A stretch of 64,000 bases of DNA from JABFXX01 sp964419605 (GCA_964419605.1 CAYQQM010000013.1:10679-74678), one strand, 5' to 3'. Numbered from the stretch's first letter, positions 42,693 through 52,062 are shown. Notes: a model not told the origin generated them from the sequence alone. Numbers and translations: made by a program.

Positions 42693-44353
42693 GTGTGCCC
42701 CTGCAACGCCAACCTAACCTCGCGAGCGCACCGCAAGCCGTGGTCGAACGCTTCTTCAAATAGCGCGATCCCACTGGCGTCGGTGTGCGCAAAGTGAATG
42801 TGTCCGATCGGTTGGGCGCGTAAGGCCCGGGTTCCATCGAACAACGCACCCACCGTCGGACGTGCCATGCCGTGGCCCCAAAATGCAACGTCGACTCGGG
42901 TGACAAGCGAACGCAGATCCGGGTGCGCTCGCGATAGATCGGCGAGCGCAACTTCTGCCCACTCGTCGCGTCCAGCACCCAGCACACGTCGACGAGACGC
43001 CTTGGCGTCGAGGTCGGTGAACGGGTAGTACCAGGTCCACACGGTCGGTCCGGTGTCCCGTCCGCGCTGGTGAGTGGCAGAGACGTAGCCAAGACTTGGA
43101 CTTTGGCGCAACACGTTGTCCCACGCAGGGGGCGCATCGGATCGTTCCCGCGGTCTAGCTGACAAGTGCAGGTTCGCCACCGCCCATGGCGAGGTCTCCA
43201 CCACAGGCTCAGTGCGGTGTCGTAGCGGAGCCACGATCCGGCGTGCGACGTGACGCGGAATCGCGACGATCGCGCGCTCCGCCCGAATTCCCACGGCACC
43301 ATCAGGTCCAACCGCCGTCAGCTCGACGTGGCGGCCGCTATCGGAGACCTCGACAACGGCAACGCCGGTTTCGATCGCGATGCCGCGCGCCAACGCCTGG
43401 ATCAATGGTCGATTGCCATCCGGCCACGTCACAAGCGGTTCGGGCTCGGCTGCCGGTCGAGTCATGCGCGATGCAAAGTAGAACAGGCCCGCCCACGCGC
43501 TCGTGTCTCGAGCCAGTAGGCCATAGTCATCGCGACATGCGTAGTCGCAAAGCCACAACAGGCGCTCCGACGTAAGCCGGCGCTCCGATAGCCAGGTTGC
43601 GAACGACTGGCGATCGAGTGCAGTCGGCTCTGCGGCGTCTGAGCAGCTAGAGATCGGAGTCGCAAATGCGCGGCGGCCGGTTGCATCGCGCCAATTAACC
43701 CAGTGATCGATCTCGCTCTGGAATCGACGGTATTGCGCGATGTCATCGGCCGATGCCCCAGCGGCCAGGTACAGGCCCGAATACCACCGACCGCGATAGA
43801 ACACGCGCTCCTCGGGTTCCCTGCAGCGCAACTCCTCCGACACGATCGGCGCCCCGTCAGCGCGCCAGTCCTCGATCGCCCCCATCTCCGACAGCAAGCC
43901 GATCAGATCGGTCTGATGCGATTGAGGCGCGACGATGTAGTGTGCCCCCCAGGGCATCGGAGTGACGGTGTCATCCTGGCCGCGAGCCGTGCCGCCGATG
44001 TCATCGGCAAGCTCGAGAACGAGCACATCTCGCACCCCAGAGCGCCGTAGCTCCCATGCTGCGGCGAGGCCGGACGCACCCGCACCGACAATCACGACGC
44101 GCGCTTGGCGCCACCGGTCCGGTGCAACGCGCACGGGCACGCCATCGCGAACCGTCGCGTGGCCGCGTTGTTGTCCCGTATCCAGAAGTACCCCGGGCGG
44201 AAGGCCGCGTACAGTTCGGCAACCGAGTGTCGCGGCCACCGGTGTTCCCAGGAGCATCGCGACAAAGTCGCGCCGCGACGGGGCCCCGAAGGAAGTCCCC
44301 TTGGGGGGCGCCCCGAAGGAAGTCCCCTTGGGGGGCAGAGTGGGGCGCTTCAT
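42689..44353 (-). CDS. Flavin-containing amine oxidase-like protein with Tat-type signal
   Basis: 554 aa. The FAD-binding motif is VVIVGAGASGLAAAWELRRS (about residue 86), followed by GGTARG and a C-terminal GALFDGT...IHFAHTDASG segment typical of the flavin amine oxidase/phytoene desaturase superfamily. Export is suggested by SRRDFVAMLLGTPVAATLGC, a twin-arginine motif followed by a possible lipobox. Two tandem copies of the 27-bp repeat lie between the start codon and the twin-arginine motif, adding PPKGTSFGA twice. The substrate is unknown. Coupled to the downstream polytopic protein. Confidence 0.82.
   Translation of the reverse strand: MKRPTLPPKGTSFGAPPKGTSFGAPSRRDFVAMLLGTPVAATLGCRTVRGLPPGVLLDTGQQRGHATVRDGVPVRVAPDRWRQARVVIVGAGASGLAAAWELRRSGVRDVLVLELADDIGGTARGQDDTVTPMPWGAHYIVAPQSHQTDLIGLLSEMGAIEDWRADGAPIVSEELRCREPEERVFYRGRWYSGLYLAAGASADDIAQYRRFQSEIDHWVNWRDATGRRAFATPISSCSDAAEPTALDRQSFATWLSERRLTSERLLWLCDYACRDDYGLLARDTSAWAGLFYFASRMTRPAAEPEPLVTWPDGNRPLIQALARGIAIETGVAVVEVSDSGRHVELTAVGPDGAVGIRAERAIVAIPRHVARRIVAPLRHRTEPVVETSPWAVANLHLSARPRERSDAPPAWDNVLRQSPSLGYVSATHQRGRDTGPTVWTWYYPFTDLDAKASRRRVLGAGRDEWAEVALADLSRAHPDLRSLVTRVDVAFWGHGMARPTVGALFDGTRALRAQPIGHIHFAHTDASGIALFEEAFDHGLRCAREVRLALQGHT
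44283..44336. repeat. Two tandem 27-bp palindromic units at the start of the amine oxidase gene
   Basis: Units 44283-44309 and 44310-44336 are identical (GCCCCGAAGGAAGTCCCCTT plus GGGGGGC). Because 27 is a multiple of three they add nine codons each. The same unit occurs at 21634-21662, and variants at 10811 and 19576. Confidence 0.9.
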
Positions 44354-44467
44354 TGCCGTCGTTCTAACAGGTTCGCTGCGCGATGGGGGCGACGGACCCT
44401 TTGGGCACAGACTCGGCCCATCGCAGATCGGCTTGTCACTCCACGGCGTGACCTGGGGCTTGCCTGC

Positions 44468-46042
44468 TCACCATCGCAACAGGTCTTCGGTCGTGATTTT
44501 CTTGGTTTCGACCTCCGGGAAAAAACGATAGTAGCTTTCGACAATACTTTTTCCCCCCGTTTGCCTCCCTCCAATTACGGACACGCCCATCGTGCCGACG
44601 ACCTTGGTTGGAGCCGACCGGTCGTTCGAGAGCCGTCCGTGTTCCAGCGCGGTTTTGATGCGGCTCACGGCGTGGGAATTTACGTCCGCCCGCCGCAAGC
44701 CGGGTTTTGAAACCAGATTCATCAGGTGCTCGTGATCCTCTTCCGATAGGTCAAACCACCATTCGACTTCATTGATCACTACGGGGCGAAGTTCACGCGG
44801 TTTGACTCCATTCAAACGGCGACCCGTTTCGAAACGATAGCCGGCTTCGTCTTTTCGGATGGTACCGCCGAAGTCGACAACCGCAGCGCCTTTGTCTTTC
44901 CCGTTTCTCGCCGAACGAATTTCGACTTGAACATATTCCATCTGGGCCGACAGGATGCTGGCCGGTTGGCCACGCGTCTTCAGATATCGCTCGATATCTT
45001 TGCGCGCCCAGGTTCCTCGCTGTACCAACTCCTGGCACAACCCTTGCCGGAGCGGCGTGGTTTTGATCCACACCTCTCGCCCGTCGGGAAGGCTAATCGG
45101 TAGCGCGACCCTTTGGGTGTAGACGGTAGCGCCGTTTCCGGAGCTTGCGGTTTTCTTTGTGCCGGCGCGCTCTCGAGGCGTGGACATCGCGGAAACCGTG
45201 CCAACCGTCTCGGCCGGTGTCTGTTCGGCAAGCGTGAGGGGCGAAGGGACCAGCCAGCGTGCGGCCAATGACATGGCGTTCGATTGAACGGCGCGTTCGA
45301 TCAGCTCTGTCAGGTATCCCAGACTCTCCTGTGCAAGCTCCGTTGGGATCAGGCCGTCTGCGGTGGGGACTTCCAGCACTGCCGGGACATCCAACGCTAC
45401 TTCGCTGGCTTCGAGCGCTGCCCCCTCGGCTCCCGCCAGTCCCTGCGCCCCCACCGCTGCGGCGAGCAGAAGGCATCCGGTCTTGATCGCGTCGCGCGCT
45501 GTACGGATGTCGTCCTGATTGCCATTGGCGCGCCATGCGATCCCAAACCCGTCCGTCAGGTGGACAAACGCAGCAGAGGTCGCTAGTAGCGCGACCGGCA
45601 TGCGTAGCTCTCGAGCGAGGGCCAACGCGAGGATCGCCATTGCCTTGCCGAATGGATGGAGGTGCACCGCAAGGAGTTTTGCGGCGAGGGCGACCGCGCC
45701 CGCGATGCCCAGGCTCGTGAGGAGCGTCTCCGCGGTCTCTTTTACCGGAACGGCGTCCCAAAGATCCTGCGCGCGTTGCATGGCGCGTTCCGACTCCGTT
45801 TGCCAAGAGCCCGGTTCCTGGTTGGGATCGGGGCGAAGCGGCGTCGGATCTGCTTGACGTCCGAGCTCCTCCGGCCAGGTACCCTGCTGGGCGCGGTTCA
45901 CGCGGAAAACGAACGCGCGCGACTGGTTCTCTACGGGAGGCGACATTCCCTCGGCAGCCATCGACGCCGTAGGGTCGAATTCGGGGGACGCGAGGAAGTG
46001 CCCTCGTGGGATCGTCTCAAAAGCCACGTGCGGTACCACCAC
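44468..46042 (-). CDS. Orphan protein with hydrophobic middle and possible toxin-like layout
   Basis: Up to 524 aa; GTG 46042 is used here, and ATG 45961 or ATG 45946 are alternatives. Residues about 110-215 contain hydrophobic helices (TSLGIAGAVALAAKLLAVHL, then AMAILALALARELRMPVALL), Ala/Gly-rich as in membrane-inserting segments. The C-terminal ~200 residues are soluble, charged and have no motif I recognise (VVDFGGTIRKDE, EVEWWFDLSEEDHEHLMNLV). Proline-rich N-terminus, hydrophobic middle and compact C-terminus resemble a polymorphic-toxin layout, but no immunity gene or secretion marker is visible. Treat as unknown. Confidence 0.55.
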   Translation of the reverse strand: MVVPHVAFETIPRGHFLASPEFDPTASMAAEGMSPPVENQSRAFVFRVNRAQQGTWPEELGRQADPTPLRPDPNQEPGSWQTESERAMQRAQDLWDAVPVKETAETLLTSLGIAGAVALAAKLLAVHLHPFGKAMAILALALARELRMPVALLATSAAFVHLTDGFGIAWRANGNQDDIRTARDAIKTGCLLLAAAVGAQGLAGAEGAALEASEVALDVPAVLEVPTADGLIPTELAQESLGYLTELIERAVQSNAMSLAARWLVPSPLTLAEQTPAETVGTVSAMSTPRERAGTKKTASSGNGATVYTQRVALPISLPDGREVWIKTTPLRQGLCQELVQRGTWARKDIERYLKTRGQPASILSAQMEYVQVEIRSARNGKDKGAAVVDFGGTIRKDEAGYRFETGRRLNGVKPRELRPVVINEVEWWFDLSEEDHEHLMNLVSKPGLRRADVNSHAVSRIKTALEHGRLSNDRSAPTKVVGTMGVSVIGGRQTGGKSIVESYYRFFPEVETKKITTEDLLRW

Positions 46043-46211
46043 GGGACAGCTGTATAGAACAGGTTTTGGCAGAGCGCGGCAAAAATCGCATTCCGGAAGA
46101 AAAATTTCGCCGCGCCTGGCACTGGGCTTGTCGCGAGCACCGTCGTTTTCGACGGCTGGTTACGGCGCGCACGGTTGCGCAATTGGAGACGTCAAGTCTA
46201 CGTTTGCGACC

Positions 46212-47357
46212 ATGTCGACCGAGACCTTTCGCCGCGCGACCAACCTCGAGTTGTTTCTCGATCTCGTGTTCGTATTTGCGGTCGCCCAGATGACGACGAT
46301 GCTCGCCCAGGGTCTCACACCGGAAGGAGTGAGCAAGGCGCTGTTGTTGATGTGGCTGGTATGGTGGCTGTGGTCGCAACTCACATGGGCCGGTTCGGGC
46401 GTGGACTTTGAACGCCACGCCCCCGCCCAGATCACCGTTTTGTTCACGATCCCCCCAACGCTGGTGATGGCGGTCGCGATTCCCAATGCCATGACTACCA
46501 CCGGGCCGCACTTTGGGATCGCCTACCTCTTGGTGCAGGGTTGCGCGCTCACCATCCTTCAGCGGTCGATGCGTCACACCAGAGAGCGTCGGCAGACGTT
46601 TTACGCGTACGCAGGTCTGGCGAGCATTGGTCCCGTACTGGTGGCTGTCGGTGGATTGGCCGAGGCCAACGTTCGACTGGCGCTATGGATCGCTGCTGCG
46701 CTTGCAGGAATCGGGGGTGCGCTCGGATCGGGAACGCGGCGGCCCCACGATTCTCGTGCGCACCATTGGACGATTGATCCGGGACACTTCAGCGAGCGCC
46801 ACGCCTTGTTCGTGATCATTGTGCTCGGGGAGCTTCTGGTCGCGGTCGGCGCGAATGTTTCCGTCGACAAATTCGCCGACAGCCTCGTTGCGCTTGGGGT
46901 CGCTGCTGGGCTGGCGTGCGTCATGTGGTGGATGTATTTCGCATATATTCCGAAAGTAACGGAGCACGCGCTCGCAGCAACACCGCCGCACGAGCGAGGA
47001 ACGCTTGCCCGCGATATGTTCTCGTTTGGTCACTTTCCAATCGTGGTGGGGGTCGTTGCCGCTGCGGTGGTGGTGAAACACATGGTCAAGCACCCGTATG
47101 ACCCAATGGCTCGGGCTGACCAAGTCATGCTGACGCTATCGATTGCCTCGCTCGTAGCAGGATTCATGGCCATCCATTGGCGCAACAATCGGGGTGTTGC
47201 CGTAGAGCGTCCGATCACCGCTGCTCTCCTGGTGGTGACCGACTTTGCCGTCGGCCGCGCCATACCGAGTGTTACCATGATCGCGATCGTCGCAGTTGCT
47301 TACCTGGCGATGCACGCCGTGACTGTGCACCTATTGCCGAAGCGTTACGAGCAGTAG
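46212..47357 (+). CDS. ltrA: Low temperature requirement A-like membrane protein
   Basis: 381 aa, about 10 helices. The LtrA signature LELFLDLVFVFAVAQMTTML is at the N-terminus, and HFSERHALFVIIVLGE gives the second family motif. The family was first linked to growth at low temperature in Listeria; its biochemical function is not settled. ATG 46212 places the signature at residue 13; longer frames reach into a lower-GC stretch. The 3' end overlaps the convergent response-regulator gene by 13 bp. Confidence 0.88.
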   Translation: MSTETFRRATNLELFLDLVFVFAVAQMTTMLAQGLTPEGVSKALLLMWLVWWLWSQLTWAGSGVDFERHAPAQITVLFTIPPTLVMAVAIPNAMTTTGPHFGIAYLLVQGCALTILQRSMRHTRERRQTFYAYAGLASIGPVLVAVGGLAEANVRLALWIAAALAGIGGALGSGTRRPHDSRAHHWTIDPGHFSERHALFVIIVLGELLVAVGANVSVDKFADSLVALGVAAGLACVMWWMYFAYIPKVTEHALAATPPHERGTLARDMFSFGHFPIVVGVVAAAVVVKHMVKHPYDPMARADQVMLTLSIASLVAGFMAIHWRNNRGVAVERPITAALLVVTDFAVGRAIPSVTMIAIVAVAYLAMHAVTVHLLPKRYEQ

Positions 47358-47707
47358 CGGCGAATGACGTCCTCGAGCCGGCCCCGGTCCCATGGTTTCG
47401 CAACGTGATCGGCGGCGCCTTGCTTTTTGCCCCAGAACACGTCGCTCTCGTTAGATTTTGAGGTCACAAGGACCACTGGAATCGACGAGGTCTCGGTGTC
47501 TTTGCTCAGCATCCGGCAGGTTGCGAAGCCATCCAGGCCAGGCATCACCACGTCGAGAAAAATGAGAGATGGCTTATGCTGCTTTGCGAGAGCGATGCCC
47601 TCTTTGCCATCGGCGGCTAACAACACATGATGTCCAGCTCCGCTAACAACTCTGGCGATCAATTCGCGATCGGTTTGGGCATCGTCGACGATAAGAATGG
47701 TGGACAC
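47345..47707 (-). CDS. Single-domain response regulator (CheY/PilH-like)
   Basis: 120 aa receiver domain without an output domain. The acidic pocket is ILIVDDAQ (Asp pair), the phosphoacceptor lies in LIFLDVVMPGLDGF, and the Thr/Lys switch residues are in LVTSKS and AKPWDRG. Start is GTG 47707. Stand-alone receivers act by protein contacts or in phosphorelays. No kinase is adjacent; the CHASE2 sensor is 30 kb away. Confidence 0.92.
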   Translation of the reverse strand: MSTILIVDDAQTDRELIARVVSGAGHHVLLAADGKEGIALAKQHKPSLIFLDVVMPGLDGFATCRMLSKDTETSSIPVVLVTSKSNESDVFWGKKQGAADHVAKPWDRGRLEDVIRRYCS

Positions 47708-48100
47708 TTGAGACTCCTGCGTTCAGGTTGTATGGGCGATACGAGGTTGCACAAACCCCATCATACGATATCGAACTCTCGCACTGCCAGACGGTTTTGT
47801 AGATCATGTCGCGTCGATACTCGAGCGTAACGCCGACAAAGCACCACTCGAGCGCACCAAGCTACATGTCGTGAAATCGACGTGATCCCGTCAGCGCCAG
47901 TTTTCGAGTTTTTCCTCTCGGTATTATCGTCTGGCGTTACCTGCCGAATAGTGGCGGTAACGCGACGGAGCATAACGAAGCGATCGGCGATGGATCGGCG
48001 GCCCGAACCGATCAAAACCACTGTGGCGAGGTACTAGCTACGCGTAGGCCAAGGTAGTGCGATATCCCGTAAAACCACACTCGTCCAGACCTCGATCGTG
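47708..48100. other. 393-bp gap with half-copy of the MITE-like element
   Basis: The interval between the response regulator and the polyamine synthase gene holds the element fragment at 47952-48037. Just before it, GCGTTACC (47934-47941) pairs with GGTAACGC (47956-47963), forming a possible hairpin. No gene is recognised. Confidence 0.55.
47952..48037. repeat. Right half of the MITE-like element
   Basis: About 90% identical to 20638-20724, including GATCGGCGATGGATCGGCGG and the terminal GGCGAGGTACTAG. The matching left inverted end is not present upstream, so this is a partial copy. Confidence 0.85.
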
Positions 48101-49672
48101 TCACTGCCACCGCCGCCATTCGTGCTCGTAGTAGCGGACGAGCACCTGATTATCGAGTCGGTTGACCTCCGCTGCGACGGGGGTCATGTCGGCCGAGAAC
48201 TGAAACATGGCAGCTAGGGTGTCGTCGTTGAGAAAGCGATGGCGGCCCGGTATCTGCCGAGGAGGGTCGAAGGGTTCTGCGCGTGCGAGCGCAAACCCCC
48301 ATACCCCGAAGGACGGGACTGCGACTTGATAGGGATGGACAGTCAGGCCTGCGGCCCGCATGGTCTCAACGACGCACCAAAATGAACGTCGAGCAAATAG
48401 CGGTGACGTGGTTTGCACCGCAACGGCGCCGCCAGGAGCGAGGTGCGCGCGCAGACGGCGATAAAACAACTTCGTATATAGCTTGCCCAGCGCGAAGGTA
48501 TTCGGGTCGGGGAAGTCGACGATCGCCACGTCCCACTGACCCCTAGCGGGTCGGCCAGAGTCCGAATGGGACGGGGCCTCAGCGAGCCAAATCATTGCGT
48601 CGTCGTGTACTACGGTTACTCGCGGGTCAAAGAATGCGCCGCGGTTCAGAGCGACCAACGGCTGAAAGCCGCGCGCGAGGCGGACCATGGCTGGATCGAG
48701 CTCAACGAGGGTGACCGACTCGATGCTGGGTATTGCAAGCACTTCTCGCAATGCAAGGCCGTCGCCACCCCCGAGGATGAGCACGTTGCGGGCCGATTTC
48801 CCAGCCGCGGCGATCGCTGGCGCAACGAGAGCTTCGTGATAGCGGTATTCATCAGCGGCCGAGAACTGCAGATTGCCGTTGAGGAACAGGTTGAATCCGG
48901 CCCGATTCGCTGTCACGACGATGCGCTGATAGGACGTGGTCTGTGCGGCGAGGATCGGATCGGCGAACATTTCATCCTCCGCGCGCGCGGTCAGCCAATC
49001 TGCCTTCACAACGCCGATAACGAGGAGTAGCGCAAGGCCGACCGCGCGGACGCGTAGCGCTAGAACTCGCGAACCGAGTAGCGGCTCTAACAACCATGTC
49101 CCCCATAGCCCAACGAGGCAGTTGCATAAGCCCATGACCAATGAAGTGCGGACTAAGCCGAGGCGCGGCACGAATAACAGCGGGAACAACAGCGCCGCGG
49201 CCAGTGCGCCGACATAGTCCACGCTGAGGACGCGCGAAACCAAGTCTTTGAATGCTAATTGCCCTGATAGCAGGCGCATGAGGAGCGGCAGTTCAAGCCC
49301 GACTAGAATGCCGATAGCGGCAACGAACGCCAGTAGCACGATCTGAAAGTGACTCACGATTGGGAACGTCAGGAACAAAGCCGGGGCGGACGCACCGCCG
49401 AGCAATGCGACCGCGAGCTCGACTTCGATGAATTTTCGCGCGAGTTTGGTGTCGACCCATCGCGATAGCCACGCTCCTACGCCCATCGCCGATAGATACA
49501 AGCCAATGACCAACGAAAATTGTGTGACCGAATCGCCGAGCAGGTAGCTGCCAAGCGTTCCAGCGAGCAGTTCGTATACGAGTCCGCACGTCGCGACGAC
49601 GAAGACATTGAGGAATAGCCAGGCTGCAGGAAGGCGGACGGTCGGCTCTGCCGGCGAGCTGGCGTCAGCCAT
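48101..49672 (-). CDS. speE: Membrane-bound polyamine aminopropyltransferase (spermidine synthase family)
   Basis: 523 aa. The N-terminal ~215 residues form about seven helices (FVVATCGLVYELLAGTLGSY). The rest is a spermidine-synthase domain with the decarboxylated-AdoMet site VLILGGGDGLALREVL, VTLVELDPAM and DVAIVDFPDPN. It transfers an aminopropyl group from decarboxylated S-adenosylmethionine to a polyamine. ATG 49672 is preferred; GTG 49684 is possible; both overlap the DUF350 stop (8 or 20 bp). Last gene of a five-gene operon that begins with speD, which supplies its co-substrate. The membrane part suggests the product is made at, or for, the envelope. Confidence 0.9.
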   Translation of the reverse strand: MADASSPAEPTVRLPAAWLFLNVFVVATCGLVYELLAGTLGSYLLGDSVTQFSLVIGLYLSAMGVGAWLSRWVDTKLARKFIEVELAVALLGGASAPALFLTFPIVSHFQIVLLAFVAAIGILVGLELPLLMRLLSGQLAFKDLVSRVLSVDYVGALAAALLFPLLFVPRLGLVRTSLVMGLCNCLVGLWGTWLLEPLLGSRVLALRVRAVGLALLLVIGVVKADWLTARAEDEMFADPILAAQTTSYQRIVVTANRAGFNLFLNGNLQFSAADEYRYHEALVAPAIAAAGKSARNVLILGGGDGLALREVLAIPSIESVTLVELDPAMVRLARGFQPLVALNRGAFFDPRVTVVHDDAMIWLAEAPSHSDSGRPARGQWDVAIVDFPDPNTFALGKLYTKLFYRRLRAHLAPGGAVAVQTTSPLFARRSFWCVVETMRAAGLTVHPYQVAVPSFGVWGFALARAEPFDPPRQIPGRHRFLNDDTLAAMFQFSADMTPVAAEVNRLDNQVLVRYYEHEWRRWQ

Positions 49673-49883
49673 GAATCGACGCACCGACGATGATCGCGAT
49701 GCCGATCATCACACCGGCGATGATGACGCCGACCGCGACGTTGTGATCTTGCTCGATCTCTTTATGAAACGAAAACGGCGCGACTTTCTGCATGATCCAG
49801 AACGCTGCGGCGAATACCGCGAGTCCCACGCCTGCAAACGCTACCGACGACACAATCGTTTCGCCTAGTGTATCTAGCTTCAT
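49665..49883 (-). CDS. DUF350 small membrane protein
   Basis: 72 aa with two helices (SSVAFAGVGLAVFAAAFWIM and VAVGVIIAGVMIGIAIIVGA) and the intervening FHKEIEQDHN. This matches one DUF350 unit; many members have two units. ATG 49883 overlaps the stop of the upstream small gene. DUF350 proteins (for example YjfL) recur next to glutathionylspermidine-synthase-like and polyamine genes, so a polyamine or envelope-stress link is reasonable. Function unknown. Confidence 0.85.
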   Translation of the reverse strand: MKLDTLGETIVSSVAFAGVGLAVFAAAFWIMQKVAPFSFHKEIEQDHNVAVGVIIAGVMIGIAIIVGASIHG

Positions 49884-50119
49884 CACTTTCCTCCGTGGAA
49901 TCCCGAGTGCCAAAAATGAAACGAGCGGTAGCCGCCTGGAGATGACCGAATACCGGCGGGCACGGCTTCGCGTTTGGAACTACGAACCGGAACCCATCCC
50001 GTGGTCCCTGCGTACACCCACAGTCCCAGTGCCACAGTCGCTAAGGCGGCGTAGACAACCACTACTTTCGACAGCTGAGGTTGGGGAACGGGCGGCTGAT
50101 CCGGCGGGTTACTCATCAC
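49883..50119 (-). CDS. Small single-pass membrane protein of the polyamine operon
   Basis: 78 aa: a Pro/Gln-rich head (PPDQPPVPQPQ), one helix (VVVVYAALATVALGLWVYAG) and an aromatic/Gly tail (GGYRSFHFWHSGFHGGK). The tail is unusual and probably functional. The gene overlaps both neighbours by a few bases, so it is an integral part of the operon rather than chance ORF noise. Confidence 0.75.
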   Translation of the reverse strand: MMSNPPDQPPVPQPQLSKVVVVYAALATVALGLWVYAGTTGWVPVRSSKREAVPAGIRSSPGGYRSFHFWHSGFHGGK

Positions 50120-52058
50120 CCGTCCTCACTCGTGCGTAGATCAAAGGCGCCGTGTTGCTGTCGCTCCAGCGGCGGCGTTCAAATCGATAGGCGTACAGCC
50201 CCAGCAACAGCGCGGGTGCGAACACTCCGACCGCGGCGATGATCGCGAGCCATTGGCTAAAGACGTCTTGCCTTACTGCGACCCGAACCGCCGGTAGCTC
50301 GCCAGGGCCGCTCGCGTTCAGGCGAAGCACGTAACGTCCTGCCGGGCGCGCTGGGAGCATAAAGGATGCATTGGTCGACCCCTCCATCCAGGTCTCACCT
50401 CCGTCTGTGCCGTAGTAGTACTCCATGTCGCGATCAAAGCTGTCAAATGCGCCGCTGGCCTCATCGATGAGGTCGCCCTCGATCGACAGCCACGAGTTAG
50501 AAATTGTGGCCCAAACCTGAATCTGGACGTTCTCGCCACCGGTGAGGTCGAAGGGGTCGCTGAACCACACCAGGCTAGGCGATAGCGAGGGGGATGTAGC
50601 GTCTTCTGGATTGGAACGCAGTTCTGTCGGAGCGAATTGAGCGGTCTGGGTCGTGATGGTTCGGGTCTCAGAGCGGCCTTGGAGAATGAGGAAGGTTAGG
50701 CCAAAGGCAAAGGTTGCTACGACCACAGCGGTCCCGATCCCCCGAAATCGCGGCGGCTGGTTTGGGGCGACCTTTCGCGGCGCTCGTTCGAATTCGATCT
50801 TGTCCCCAAAAGCAGTCCGCAGTTCGGTGACCGACACATAGCGCCCCAGCGACCAATTGCGCTCATCGGCGCTGCTCTCACACGACAGCATGGCGGGAGG
50901 CGCGATATAGTCCTCGCTGGACACCGTCTCACCGATCTCAACGCGCCAATAGAACTCGCCGACTACGCGATCGACGACAAGTTTGGCCGCCTGAAACTGG
51001 CGGAAGCGAACGCCATCATACGACACGGCGAATCGCCCCAGTTCGACGGCCGCCGGCGATACCGGCTGGACGTAGCTCCAGTGCCCATCGGAACGCACCA
51101 GCCAGCGAAATCCCAATATCGGAGCGTGAAGTAGTATTTCGTCGAAAGGGTAGGGTTCGCCATCGATGATCGCGCTGCGTTGCACGTAACCGATCGCAGT
51201 CAGCTCCGTGTCCTCGAAGCGGCACGTCGACCCCAACGCGATCGGCGACTTGCCTCGCTCGCCGAACGCGAGCTGGCTGAGAATGCGGAGTTCCTGGCTG
51301 TCCGCGTCGAGCAGCGCGCCGCAATACGGACACGCGATGCACAGTGTCTCTTTGGCGCGCAGCTCCAACGAGCCATTGCACTGGGGACATGCGAGCCGCC
51401 GCGAGGCAATCGTCGGCTTGGGCGTCGCCGGCGCTTCGCCCCCGCTCAGCGACAGCTCGGCAATCGTGACTTGATGTCCCAGGTAGAGCGTGGGTGGCTG
51501 CGGCTCGCCCTTGGTGCCGAAGTCGACGGTTCCGAACCGGCCCGATGCGTCGCCGAGGTCGGCAAATCGGAACGCCGCTCCCGGCGCGAATCGATACGGA
51601 ATTTCGCCCTCTGCAGACAGGTACTGAGCCTCACCGCGCTCAAGGACCTGGAATGTCGACCCATCCGGCATGGGGATCGAACTTCCCGGCGCGGCCTGGT
51701 CATACTCGAGTTCAATCGATCGAGCGAGCTCGAACGTCATGTAGTAGCGGCCCTGCGCTTCGGCCAGCCAGCCCCAGTTGCCGTCGTCCATCTTGGCGTA
51801 CCACTCCTGCCACGTGCCCCCGGCCGGATGGCGCAGTTGGGTGCGGCCGACGACGAGGAATCCGAGCCCTCGATAGCGCCCCTCAGAGAACAATCGAATC
51901 GGTGAATCGATGTCGACGAGATCCGCGGTGCGTCCCAAGGTTTCAGTTCCGCGATCGGTGCGAAGTACGGCGCTGCGACAGTGCGCGCACACCCGGACGA
52001 ACGAGTCGTCGTAGCGAAACTCAACCGGGGCACCGCACGTTGGGCAATTCGTCTTCAC
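50109..52058 (-). CDS. DUF4178 protein with zinc ribbons and membrane helix
   Basis: 649 aa. The N-terminus is a zinc ribbon (CPTCGAPVEF ... CAHC) and a second follows near residue 225 (CPQCNGSLEL ... CPYCGALLD). Each is followed by a DUF4178-like beta domain with a WxWL or FRWLVRSDGHWSY core. A first helix lies near residue 450 (VVVATFAFGLTFLILQG), then an extracytoplasmic beta region, then a last helix near 615 (WLAIIAAVGVFAPALLLGLYAY). GTG 52058 starts 4 bp after the speD stop. DUF4178 genes co-occur with speD, speE and DUF350 in many bacteria as far as I recall; the role is not established. Confidence 0.85.
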   Translation of the reverse strand: MKTNCPTCGAPVEFRYDDSFVRVCAHCRSAVLRTDRGTETLGRTADLVDIDSPIRLFSEGRYRGLGFLVVGRTQLRHPAGGTWQEWYAKMDDGNWGWLAEAQGRYYMTFELARSIELEYDQAAPGSSIPMPDGSTFQVLERGEAQYLSAEGEIPYRFAPGAAFRFADLGDASGRFGTVDFGTKGEPQPPTLYLGHQVTIAELSLSGGEAPATPKPTIASRRLACPQCNGSLELRAKETLCIACPYCGALLDADSQELRILSQLAFGERGKSPIALGSTCRFEDTELTAIGYVQRSAIIDGEPYPFDEILLHAPILGFRWLVRSDGHWSYVQPVSPAAVELGRFAVSYDGVRFRQFQAAKLVVDRVVGEFYWRVEIGETVSSEDYIAPPAMLSCESSADERNWSLGRYVSVTELRTAFGDKIEFERAPRKVAPNQPPRFRGIGTAVVVATFAFGLTFLILQGRSETRTITTQTAQFAPTELRSNPEDATSPSLSPSLVWFSDPFDLTGGENVQIQVWATISNSWLSIEGDLIDEASGAFDSFDRDMEYYYGTDGGETWMEGSTNASFMLPARPAGRYVLRLNASGPGELPAVRVAVRQDVFSQWLAIIAAVGVFAPALLLGLYAYRFERRRWSDSNTAPLIYARVRTGDE

Positions 52059-52062
52059 GGGC

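Noticed and set aside
46006..46293. Short frame with protein-like stretch (PEEKFRRAWHWACREHRRF) before ltrA
   Set aside because: No start signal, no family match, and it overlaps the ltrA start in another frame. Possibly a gene remnant but not supportable.
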